A stretch of DNA of 12,545 nucleotides, taken from Candidatus Fonsibacter lacus (GTDB taxonomy: Bacteria; Pseudomonadota; Alphaproteobacteria; Pelagibacterales; Pelagibacteraceae). The notes beneath the pieces were generated by a model. That model had not been told where the DNA came from, did not search any database, and worked only from the letters and a program-made list of their open reading frames with translations. Location: NCBI GenBank assembly GCA_010021145.1, contig RGRP01000017.1, positions 1 to 12,545 on the forward strand, written 5' to 3'. Made by a program: the position numbers and the translations under genes. Every line of letters begins with the position of its first letter. The stretch's first letter is position 1. Shown piece after piece: positions 1 through 6,516 of this stretch.

Positions 1-1
1 G

Positions 2-466
2 GAATTAAAACTTTCTAAAAATTTTATAAATAAATATTTAAAAAGCTTTTTATTCAAAATTACTAAAAACTATATTGAAAAATCACTAAATAAAAAAATT
101 ACTAAATTTAAAATTAAGAACGTATGGGTGGTTAGACAATTTGAAAATGAATATAATCCTACTCATTATCATGACGGGCATATTTCTGGGGTTGGTTATC
201 TAAAAGTTCCAAAGTCTTTAAATGATGACACAAGGTCTCATAAACAAAATATTAAGACCCATGGCACGATTGATTTTATTCATGGCTCAAGAGCTTTTTT
301 AAGCAAAAGTATCTACAATCATCAACCAAAAGTTGGTGATATGATTTTATTTCCAAACTATTTAATGCACACAGTCTATCCTTTTCAATCTGGTGAAGAG
401 AGAAGATCATTTTCATTTAATGCCGAGATTGATCAAAAAATAGCGAATGTGTTTAAACATGAATAA
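2..466 (+). CDS. 2-oxoglutarate/Fe(II) oxygenase-like protein, 5'-truncated by the window edge
   Basis: The reading frame is open from the left edge (codons from base 2) to TAA at 464-466, giving 154 visible residues, so the true start lies outside the window. A GTG at 128 lies inside the continuing frame and is unlikely to be the start. The visible part resembles the putative 2OG-Fe(II) oxygenase family PF13759. It has an HYHDG cluster (visible residues 55-59) followed by SGVGYLKVP, then a GD-ILFPNYLMHTVYP segment (112-127) carrying the distal His123, then ERRSFSFN (133-140). By family analogy the His/Asp cluster and His123 would hold iron and Arg134 or Arg135 would bind 2-oxoglutarate. The substrate is unknown. 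Relatives are common in marine bacteria and their phages. The 3' end overlaps the next gene by 8 nt, which suggests co-transcription and possibly coupled translation. Confidence 0.72.
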   Translation, partial: ELKLSKNFINKYLKSFLFKITKNYIEKSLNKKITKFKIKNVWVVRQFENEYNPTHYHDGHISGVGYLKVPKSLNDDTRSHKQNIKTHGTIDFIHGSRAFLSKSIYNHQPKVGDMILFPNYLMHTVYPFQSGEERRSFSFNAEIDQKIANVFKHE

Positions 467-839
467 AATCCAAAAACAAAAAAATGTACTTGGTGAAGAT
501 ATTGAGCCTTGCTCAATGAATCCAGTTACCGGTTGGTTTCGTGACGGCTCATGCAATACAGACAAAACCGATGTTGGCATGCATTGTGTGTGCGCAAAAG
601 TAAACGATGATTTTCTAAATTGGTGTAAAGAAAATGGTAATGATTTAATTACACCTCATCCTGAATTTGGATTTGAAGGGTTAAGGAATGGAGATAATTG
701 GTGTGTTTGTGCAAGTTGGGTAAAAAGAGCTATTGATGCTGGTCACGGGTGCAAAATTTACCTTAGAAGAACTCATATGAAGACTTTAGAGATCATACCT
801 ATGGAGACTCTAAAGAAATTTGCTGTGGATATCTCGTAA
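459..839 (+). CDS. DUF2237 family protein (cysteine-rich, function unknown)
   Basis: This is a 126-residue protein matching the DUF2237/COG3651 pattern as I recall it: NVLGEDIEPCS near the N-terminus (9-19), then TGWFRDGSCNT (24-34), DVGMHCVCA (38-46), PEFGFEGLRNGDNWCVCA (68-85) and a C-terminal THMKTLEIIPMETLKKFAVD stretch. Eight cysteines (18, 32, 43, 45, 56, 82, 84, 98), including two CxC pairs, suggest metal binding or redox chemistry, but no function is established. I chose ATG at 459 because it begins MNKIQKQKNVLG as expected. A GTG at 447 would add only four residues and deepen the overlap. The start overlaps the oxygenase gene by 8 nt and no Shine-Dalgarno is visible, so translation may be coupled. 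There is no signal peptide or membrane segment, so it is probably cytoplasmic. Confidence 0.85.
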   Translation: MNKIQKQKNVLGEDIEPCSMNPVTGWFRDGSCNTDKTDVGMHCVCAKVNDDFLNWCKENGNDLITPHPEFGFEGLRNGDNWCVCASWVKRAIDAGHGCKIYLRRTHMKTLEIIPMETLKKFAVDIS

Positions 840-934
840 TTCAAAGTTTCAATGTTCTCGTTTTGATTCCCTTTTGATTCTATTTTGAATCAAATTTTCT
901 ACTTTTAAGGGTGTATGTGGATATTAATTAAAAT
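840..934. other. Convergent intergenic gap with a weak possible terminator
   Basis: This 95-bp stretch separates two genes that end towards each other (DUF2237 on + and dxs on -). It holds three copies of the octamer TTTGATTC, two direct (862-869 and 873-880) and one inverted (GAATCAAA, 887-894). The last two form an 8-bp stem with a 6-nt loop, followed by TTTTCT. It could act as a weak terminator for the + strand unit. The stem is AT-rich (two G-C pairs), so this is tentative. Nothing else is seen in the gap. Confidence 0.35.
873..900 (+). terminator. Possible weak intrinsic terminator after the DUF2237 gene
   Basis: TTTGATTC (873-880), loop TATTTT (881-886) and GAATCAAA (887-894) pair perfectly over 8 bp, and the T-rich tail TTTTCT follows at 895-900. 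Its position 34 nt after the DUF2237 stop, between convergent genes, suits a terminator. Only two of eight pairs are G-C and the T-tract is broken by a C, so efficiency would be low and chance pairing in AT-rich DNA cannot be excluded. Confidence 0.3.
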
Positions 935-2845
935 TTACTTAATAATTCTTATTCCATCTTTACTAAAGAAAACCTCTAAAACTTTTTGAACAATGTGCTT
1001 AGCGTTTAAACCTGCAACGTCGTACATTCTCTCTGGAGTGTCTTGATCTATAAATACATCAGGAAGTATCATCGATCTAAATTTGAGTCCTTTATCAAAA
1101 ACTCCATGCTCGGCTAATAAATTTGCAACATGTGAACCAAATCCACCGATAGAACCTTCTTCAATTGTGATTAATACTTCATGAGTATTTGCAGATTTTA
1201 AAATTAATTCTTTATCTAATGGTTTTGCAAACCTTGCATCAATAATCGTAGTTGAAATTCCTTTATTCTTTAATTCACTAGCTGCAATTTTACACTCTTC
1301 TAATCTTGTGCCTAAGCTTAATAGACAAACTTGTTTTCCTTCTTGAATAACTTTTGCTTTTCCAATTTCGATAGTCTCTTTAATACTTGGAAGTTCTACT
1401 CCATAACCATTTCCTCTTGGATATCTAAATGCGGAAGGTCTGTCGTTAATAGTTACTGCAGTATTAATCATTCGAACAAGTTCCGCCTCATCGCTTGGTG
1501 CCATTACTACGAAATTTGGGAGTGTTGCAAGGTAAGTAATATCAAATGAACCTGCATGGGTTGGTCCATCTGCGCCAACTAACCCTGCTCGATCAATTGC
1601 AAATCGAACAGGAAGATTTTGAATAGCAACATCATGAACTACTTGATCATATGCTCTTTGTAAAAATGTTGAATAAATAGTCGCAAAAGGTTTATATCCC
1701 TCTGTTGCAAGTCCTGCTGCAAATGTAACTGCATGTTGTTCAGCAATTCCAACATCAAATGTACGTGTTGGAAATTTTTTTGCAAATATATCAACGCCGG
1801 TTCCTGATGGCATTGCTCCTGTAATTGCAACAATTTTACTATCGATCTCTCCGTGTTTAGCAAGCGTATCTCCGTAAACTTTTGTAAATGTTGGAGTGTT
1901 AACTGTTGATTTGACTTGCGCGCCTGTCACTACATCAAATTTATTAACACCATGATATTTATCCTCTGAATTTTCAGCAGGAATATAACCTTTTCCTTTT
2001 TGGGTAATTGCATGAACTAAGAAAGGACCTTGATGACTAGAGTCTCTTACATTTTTTAAAACAGGTATTAATTGATCAAAATTATGTCCATCAATCGTAC
2101 CCACATAATAAAAACCTAGTTCATCAAATAAAGTTCCACCAACAGCAAGTCCTCTAAAGTATTCCTCAAATCTTGCGGCTCTGGTTTTGATTGATCTTGG
2201 AAATAATGATGCAATTTTTTTTAAAAACCCTCTAAATCCTATGTAAGTTTTTCCAGATAATAATTTTGCAAGATAAGATCTCATAGCACCAACAGGAGGT
2301 GCAATGGACATATCATTATCATTTAAAATAACGATTAATCTCGATTTCATAGAGCCTGCGTTATTCATGGCCTCATAAGCCATTCCTGCACTCATGGCTC
2401 CATCACCAATAACAGCAATTACATTATTATTTCTATCATCTAAATCTCTTGCAACTGCCATTCCTAAAGATGCTGATATTGAAGTTGAACTATGGGCTGC
2501 GCCAAATGGATCATAAATGCTTTCAGATCTTTTTGTAAATCCTGATAGTCCTCCACCTTTTCTTAATGTTCTAATTCTATCTCTTCGTTCTGTTAAAATT
2601 TTATGAGGATATGCTTGGTGTCCTACGTCCCATACCAATCTGTCTTTTGGAGTGTCAAAAAGATAATGAATTGCAATAGTAAGCTCAACAACACCAAGGC
2701 CTGCTCCAAGGTGTCCTCCAGTAACTGAAACTGCATCGATTAATTCTGCTCTTAACTCATTTGCTAAGGTTTTAAGTTCTGATATTTTTAATTTTTTAAG
2801 ATCCTGTGGATTTTTAATTTTATCAAGCAATGGTGTGTTTAACAT
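935..2845 (-). CDS. dxs: 1-deoxy-D-xylulose-5-phosphate synthase
   Basis: DXS condenses pyruvate with glyceraldehyde 3-phosphate in a thiamine diphosphate-dependent, decarboxylating reaction. It is the first step of the MEP isoprenoid pathway and also feeds thiamine and pyridoxal synthesis; the enzyme is cytoplasmic. The 636-residue length is usual for the family. Visible landmarks are GGHLGAGLG with His45, DVGHQAYPHK (73-82), the ThDP/Mg motif GDGAMSAGMAYEAMNN (147-162), GTIDGHN (249-255), the catalytic Glu369 in GIAEQHAVTFAAG, and DRAGLVGADGPTHAG (418-432) with His430. The C-terminal transketolase-like domain (about 490-625) is intact. The start codon overlaps the ispA stop by one base (TAATG), and a modest GAAGAG purine run lies just upstream in ispA, so translation is probably coupled. 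It is the last gene of an xseB-ispA-dxs operon, an arrangement common in proteobacteria. Confidence 0.97.
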   Translation of the reverse strand: MLNTPLLDKIKNPQDLKKLKISELKTLANELRAELIDAVSVTGGHLGAGLGVVELTIAIHYLFDTPKDRLVWDVGHQAYPHKILTERRDRIRTLRKGGGLSGFTKRSESIYDPFGAAHSSTSISASLGMAVARDLDDRNNNVIAVIGDGAMSAGMAYEAMNNAGSMKSRLIVILNDNDMSIAPPVGAMRSYLAKLLSGKTYIGFRGFLKKIASLFPRSIKTRAARFEEYFRGLAVGGTLFDELGFYYVGTIDGHNFDQLIPVLKNVRDSSHQGPFLVHAITQKGKGYIPAENSEDKYHGVNKFDVVTGAQVKSTVNTPTFTKVYGDTLAKHGEIDSKIVAITGAMPSGTGVDIFAKKFPTRTFDVGIAEQHAVTFAAGLATEGYKPFATIYSTFLQRAYDQVVHDVAIQNLPVRFAIDRAGLVGADGPTHAGSFDITYLATLPNFVVMAPSDEAELVRMINTAVTINDRPSAFRYPRGNGYGVELPSIKETIEIGKAKVIQEGKQVCLLSLGTRLEECKIAASELKNKGISTTIIDARFAKPLDKELILKSANTHEVLITIEEGSIGGFGSHVANLLAEHGVFDKGLKFRSMILPDVFIDQDTPERMYDVAGLNAKHIVQKVLEVFFSKDGIRIIK

Positions 2846-3729
2846 TAGTGTTCTCTTCTTAACAAAAAGTTTACAGAATCTATCAAGCTATCTGCTCTTG
2901 TTCTATATTTATTTTTAAGTCTTTCGGTGATTGAATCCACTAACTTATAACAAAATTCAATTGTTTTATTCACACCAATATTTTTAATGATTGTAGCTTT
3001 GCCTTTTTGATTATCTCTTCTTGTAGGTTTTCCAATTTTTTTTGTATCTCCAAATATATCCAGCAGATCATCTGTAATTTGAAATAATAAACCAAGATCC
3101 ATACCAATATTTTTTAAAAATTTTCTATGTGAATTTTTACCAGATAAAATTGCTGCACTTTCTAAACAAAAACTTATTAACTCACCTGTTTTTTTATTTT
3201 GCATATCAACAATTAAATTCTTATTCACTTTCATTTTTTCAAATTTAAGATCTAAAAATTGACCACCGGCAATTCCAGTATAGCCTGCTGATGATGCAAG
3301 TGAATAAACTAAATCTGATTTAACTTTATAATTAGAATTTAGTTGATTAGAGGTTAAAATCTCAAATGCTAGAGTTAATAGCGAATTACCAGCAAGAATT
3401 GCTGTGGACTCTCCAAAAACTTTATGCGTACTTTTTTTTCCTCTTCTGTAATCATCATTGTCCATACTGGGTAAATCGTCATGAATGAGTGAATAAGAAT
3501 GCATACACTCTACTGCCGCACCAATAACTATTAAATTTTTATAATTTAAATTAAATAATTTTCCTGAATTAATTACTAAATAAGATCTAAATTTTTTCCC
3601 TCCTGAAAATAAACCGTACTTTATTGCATGATAAAGTTTGCTCTGTTGTTTTTTCTTACTGAGAAATTTTTTTAAGAAAATATCAACGTCTTTTGCAACT
3701 TTGCTAATATTTTTTTCAGTGACGTTCAT
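2845..3729 (-). CDS. ispA: Short-chain (farnesyl-type) polyprenyl diphosphate synthase
   Basis: This enzyme joins isopentenyl diphosphate to dimethylallyl and geranyl diphosphate to make C15 (possibly C20) prenyl diphosphate, the precursor of quinone tails and undecaprenyl lipid carrier. The 294-residue protein has the expected order of motifs: GGKKFRSYL (43-51), first aspartate-rich motif DDLPSMD (84-90) preceded by HSYSLIH, RRGKKSTH (95-102), GGQFLDL (155-161), the QKKTGELI-like helix (MQNKKTGELISF, 176-187), second aspartate-rich motif QITDDLLDIFGD (217-228) and the basic DNQKGKAT segment. The two-residue insertion in the first motif and the HxYSLIHDD context match the bacterial IspA type, so farnesyl diphosphate is the likely product. 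Exact chain length cannot be proven from sequence. The gene starts 2 nt after the xseB stop and overlaps dxs by 1 nt. Confidence 0.93.
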   Translation of the reverse strand: MNVTEKNISKVAKDVDIFLKKFLSKKKQQSKLYHAIKYGLFSGGKKFRSYLVINSGKLFNLNYKNLIVIGAAVECMHSYSLIHDDLPSMDNDDYRRGKKSTHKVFGESTAILAGNSLLTLAFEILTSNQLNSNYKVKSDLVYSLASSAGYTGIAGGQFLDLKFEKMKVNKNLIVDMQNKKTGELISFCLESAAILSGKNSHRKFLKNIGMDLGLLFQITDDLLDIFGDTKKIGKPTRRDNQKGKATIIKNIGVNKTIEFCYKLVDSITERLKNKYRTRADSLIDSVNFLLRREH

Positions 3730-3731
3730 TC

Positions 3732-3986
3732 TTAGGAATTTTTATTAAATTCCTTTGTTGAGAATTTCCCATCTTTATCAATAGTGATTTGCTCTACTTT
3801 TAAAGTTGCTTCTTTTAATTTATTTTCACAATGATTTTTAAGATGAACTCCTCGTGTATATTCTTCGATGGATTCTTCTAAATTAATGGAGCCATCTTCT
3901 AACTTGCTAACAATTTCTTCTAATTGCTCCAATGCTTCCTCAAAGGATAACTTTGTAATATCTGGAGAAATGCTAGATTTTTTCAT
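3732..3986 (-). CDS. xseB: Exodeoxyribonuclease VII small subunit
   Basis: Several copies of XseB bind the catalytic XseA subunit to form exonuclease VII, which degrades single-stranded DNA to oligonucleotides. The 84-residue protein has the family core from about 12 to 67: LSFEEALEQLEEIVSKLEDG, then INLEESIEEYTRGVHLKNHCENKL, then a helix ending in KVEQI. This is a predicted helical hairpin with acidic and basic faces. The C-terminal tail (68-84, polar, Lys-rich) is unconserved in type. ATG at 3984-3986 is the only reasonable start. No Shine-Dalgarno is visible. It is the first gene of the xseB-ispA-dxs unit, read divergently from the Sua5 gene. xseA is not in this window. Confidence 0.92.
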   Translation of the reverse strand: MKKSSISPDITKLSFEEALEQLEEIVSKLEDGSINLEESIEEYTRGVHLKNHCENKLKEATLKVEQITIDKDGKFSTKEFNKNS

Positions 3987-4030
3987 ATAAGTATCATTTT
4001 TAAGAATTACTCTTTTATATTAAATAATTA
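3987..4030. promoter_or_regulatory. Short divergent promoter region between xseB and the Sua5 gene
   Basis: These 44 bp must hold the 5' signals for both divergent operons, unless promoters lie inside the coding regions. On the + strand a TATATT (4016-4021) could be a -10 box, which would leave a leader of only a few bases before ATG 4031. No convincing -35 box is seen on either strand, and no Shine-Dalgarno precedes either start. In such AT-rich DNA, -10 look-alikes are frequent, so only the location is supported. Confidence 0.3.
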
Positions 4031-4987
4031 ATGAAAAATATCTATTCAAATATTTATAAACCGACAAATAATAATTTAAACAAAGCCAAGATTGCCATAG
4101 AAAAAGGGGATGTCATTGCTGTACCAACCGAAACAGTCTATGGGCTTGCTGCAAACGCTTATAATACTAAAGCTATAAAAAAGATTTTTTCTCTAAAAAA
4201 AAGACCAGCAAACAATCCTCTGATTGTCCATTTTAAAAATATTGAAAAAATAAAAAAAGAAGCAATTGTTAATAAAAACTTCCTAAAACTCGTAAAAAAA
4301 TTTTCACCTGGGCCATTAACTTACGTACTTAAAAAAAAAAGAACATCAAAAATATCTAAACTTGCAAACAAAGGTCTTGCTACAATTGCAGTTAGGATAC
4401 CTAATGAAAAGAATACAATAAAATTATTAAATATTTTGAATTGTCCACTTGCCGCTCCAAGCGCTAATAGATCAAAATCTTTAAGTCCTACAACTGCAAA
4501 ACATGTTGCTGAAGAATTTGGTACCAGTCTTAAAATGATTATAGATGGAGGTCCTTGTAAAATTGGTATTGAATCAACGGTTATTGATTTAACAACAAAA
4601 CCGAAAATATTAAGAGAAGGAGGAATTTCCTCTGAAGTTATAGGTAAATTTCTAAAAATTAAATTATCTGACAATAAAAACAAAATTATCAAATCTCCTG
4701 GACAAATAGGTCTGCATTACTCTCCTGGCATGCCTATTTATATGAATAGGGAAAAAGCTACTAAAGAAGGAGCTTTAATTACATTCGGTAATAAAAATTA
4801 TAGCAATCAAAGCACTTTTAACTTAAGTACTCGGGGAAGTTTAAAAGAAGCTGCAAAAAATTTCTTTAACACATTAAGAATTATAAAAAATAAAAAATTT
4901 AAATCTATAAGTGTTAATAAAATTCCTAATAAAGATTTAGGCAAAGCAATTAACGAAAGGTTAAGAAGAGCTGCATATTATGAGTGA
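4031..4987 (+). CDS. L-threonylcarbamoyladenylate synthase, two-domain Sua5 type
   Basis: The enzyme makes threonylcarbamoyl-AMP from threonine, bicarbonate and ATP, the first step of t6A formation at position 37 of ANN-decoding tRNAs. The YrdC-like catalytic domain spans about 15-210: AIEKGDVIAVPTETVYGLA (22-40), SLKKRPANNPLIVH (54-67), FSPGPLTYVL (91-100), IAVRIPN (119-125), PSANRSKSLSPTTA (143-156) and GIESTVIDL (179-187). The SPGQIGLHYSPGMP linker (222-235) leads into a C-terminal Sua5 domain ending GKAINERLRRAAYYE. At 318 residues it is the longer Sua5 form, not the single-domain TsaC, so sua5/ywlC-type naming is more apt than tsaC. It is first of three overlapping genes; its stop overlaps the ABC ATPase start by 8 nt. 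The transferase partners TsaB, TsaD and TsaE are not in the window. Confidence 0.94.
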   Translation: MKNIYSNIYKPTNNNLNKAKIAIEKGDVIAVPTETVYGLAANAYNTKAIKKIFSLKKRPANNPLIVHFKNIEKIKKEAIVNKNFLKLVKKFSPGPLTYVLKKKRTSKISKLANKGLATIAVRIPNEKNTIKLLNILNCPLAAPSANRSKSLSPTTAKHVAEEFGTSLKMIIDGGPCKIGIESTVIDLTTKPKILREGGISSEVIGKFLKIKLSDNKNKIIKSPGQIGLHYSPGMPIYMNREKATKEGALITFGNKNYSNQSTFNLSTRGSLKEAAKNFFNTLRIIKNKKFKSISVNKIPNKDLGKAINERLRRAAYYE

Positions 4988-5717
4988 AAATATAATCGAG
5001 GTTCGAAATTTATCAAAAAAATTTAAAAATCACCTCGCTGTTAAAAATATTTCATTTGATTTAAAACGAGGAGAAATAAAAGGAATTTTGGGAGCTAATG
5101 GTGCTGGAAAAACTACAACCATAACAATGTTGCTAGGTTTATTAACTCCTACATCTGGAAGTGTCAAAATATTATCAACAGATATTGCAAAAGATAGATA
5201 TAAAATTTTAAATAAAATTAATTTCTCTTCTCCATATGTTGATTTGCCTAAAAAATTAACAGTTAGACAAAATTTATTTGTCTATGGAATGCTATATGGA
5301 ATTAAAAATATAAATAATAAAATTAAAAATGTTGCAAGAGAATTAGATTTTGAAAACTTACTAGACTCTAAAGTTGGAGAATTATCTTCTGGTCAAAAAA
5401 CTAGGGTATCTCTAGGTAAAGCTGTAATTAATGATCCCGAAATATTATTTTTAGATGAGCCCACAGCTTCATTAGACCCTGATACCGCTGATCGTGTTAG
5501 AACTTTCTTTGAAAAATTTTGCAAAAAACATAATACCGCTATCATTCTCGCAAGTCATAACATGGAAGAAGTTACTAGACTTTGTGACTCAGTCATTATG
5601 ATGAAGAATGGAAAAATTACAGATCAAGGGTCCCCTAACAGCCTTTTAAAAAAGTATGGAAAGAAGAAATTAGAAGATGTTTTTCTTAAAATTGCAAGGG
5701 ACAAGAATAATTCATGA
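4980..5717 (+). CDS. ABC transporter ATP-binding protein (ABC-2/NodI-like exporter class)
   Basis: This is a 245-residue nucleotide-binding subunit that would power the membrane protein encoded next. Visible motifs are Walker A GANGAGKTT (38-46), signature LSSGQ (135-139), Walker B ILFLDEP (155-161), D-loop SLDPD (164-168) and switch His193 in ASHNMEE. The segment after beta-strand NFSSPYVDLPKKLTVRQN (81-98) lies where a Q-loop glutamine is normally found but has Ser-Ser-Pro instead; the nearest Gln (97) is in the later RQN motif. The class resembles drug, polysaccharide or nodulation-factor exporters (DrrA/NodI type), but the substrate cannot be read from sequence. It overlaps the Sua5 gene by 8 nt and the permease gene by 4 nt (ATGA), which implies one transcript. 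There is no strong Shine-Dalgarno, so coupled translation is likely. Confidence 0.92.
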   Translation: MSENIIEVRNLSKKFKNHLAVKNISFDLKRGEIKGILGANGAGKTTTITMLLGLLTPTSGSVKILSTDIAKDRYKILNKINFSSPYVDLPKKLTVRQNLFVYGMLYGIKNINNKIKNVARELDFENLLDSKVGELSSGQKTRVSLGKAVINDPEILFLDEPTASLDPDTADRVRTFFEKFCKKHNTAIILASHNMEEVTRLCDSVIMMKNGKITDQGSPNSLLKKYGKKKLEDVFLKIARDKNNS

Positions 5718-6508
5718 AATCAATAATTAGAATTTTTGCGCTGGTCGTTAGATATTTTTATTTAATCAAAACTTCTTTTCCTAGAATTTTAGAATTGATG
5801 TATTGGCCAACATTCCAAATGATTTTATGGGGATTAATTTCAAAGCATTTAACAAATTCTAACGACACCACATTACAAATAGGCGGAGTTTTAATCGCCG
5901 GAGTTTTGTTATGGGATGTTTTATTTAGAAGTCAGCTAGGTTTTTCTTTGTCTTTTTTAGAAGAGATATGGTCAAGAAACTTAGGACAGTTATTTGTCAG
6001 TCCTCTTAGACCCTTAGAAATGGTTTTGTCATTAATGACCATTAGTTTTATAAGAACAATTATTGCAATTATTCCAGCAGCTCTACTTGCGATCCCTCTT
6101 TATTCTTTTTCATTATTTCAAATGGGAATTAGTCTAATGTTATTTTTTTCAAGTTTGTTAATGACTGGATGGATACTAGGAATCTTTATTATAGCAGCAA
6201 TTATTCGCTTTGGTGTTTCTGCTGAAAGCTTAGCGTGGGGTGCTATTTTTACATTAGCCCCATTAAGCGCTGTTTATTATCCAGTTGAAATATTGCCTGA
6301 GTGGATCAGATGGCTTTCATTATCATTTCCACAAACTTATGTCTTTGAAGGAATGCGAGAAGTTTTATTTAATAATAATTTTAATACTAATTATTTTTTA
6401 AAATCTATTATCTTGAATGGAGTGTATGCATTCATTGCTATTGTTGTTTTTTTAGTTTCTTTTGAAGGAGCTAGAAAACGAGGTGGTCTTATCAATACTG
6501 GCGAATAG
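5714..6508 (+). CDS. ABC-2 type transporter permease
   Basis: This 264-residue membrane protein is the partner of the upstream ATPase. About six hydrophobic segments can be seen (roughly 31-45, 57-72, 105-130, 136-165, 172-190 and 232-250). The region between segments 2 and 3 contains LGQLFVSPLRPLEMVLS (90-106), a likely cytoplasmic coupling helix for the ATPase. The stretch LAPLSAVYYPVEILPEWIRW (181-200), followed by PQTYVFEGMRE, is characteristic of the ABC-2 membrane family (PF01061, NodJ/DrrB-like). The C-terminus is basic (GARKRGG) and probably cytoplasmic. Export is the usual direction for this family and no binding protein gene is nearby. The start overlaps the ATPase stop (ATGA). The gene ends only 8 bp from the convergent end of pntB, with no strong terminator between. 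Confidence 0.9.
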   Translation: MKSIIRIFALVVRYFYLIKTSFPRILELMYWPTFQMILWGLISKHLTNSNDTTLQIGGVLIAGVLLWDVLFRSQLGFSLSFLEEIWSRNLGQLFVSPLRPLEMVLSLMTISFIRTIIAIIPAALLAIPLYSFSLFQMGISLMLFFSSLLMTGWILGIFIIAAIIRFGVSAESLAWGAIFTLAPLSAVYYPVEILPEWIRWLSLSFPQTYVFEGMREVLFNNNFNTNYFLKSIILNGVYAFIAIVVFLVSFEGARKRGGLINTGE

Positions 6509-6516
6509 ATTAGCGA

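Noticed and set aside
128..130. GTG as start codon of the oxygenase-like gene
   Set aside because: The frame is open without a stop from the left window edge, and the upstream codons read as normal protein, so the real start is outside the window.
447..449. GTG as start codon of the DUF2237 gene
   Set aside because: It adds only four residues and lengthens the overlap with the oxygenase gene; ATG 459 gives a typical N-terminus.
1331..1549. 72-codon open frame on the + strand inside dxs
   Set aside because: It lies antisense to well-conserved dxs coding sequence and its translation is low-complexity with no recognisable motif.
4321..4692. 123-codon open frame on the - strand inside the Sua5 gene
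   Set aside because: It is antisense to the conserved catalytic core; the hydrophobic translation reflects the complement of Lys/Asn-rich codons.
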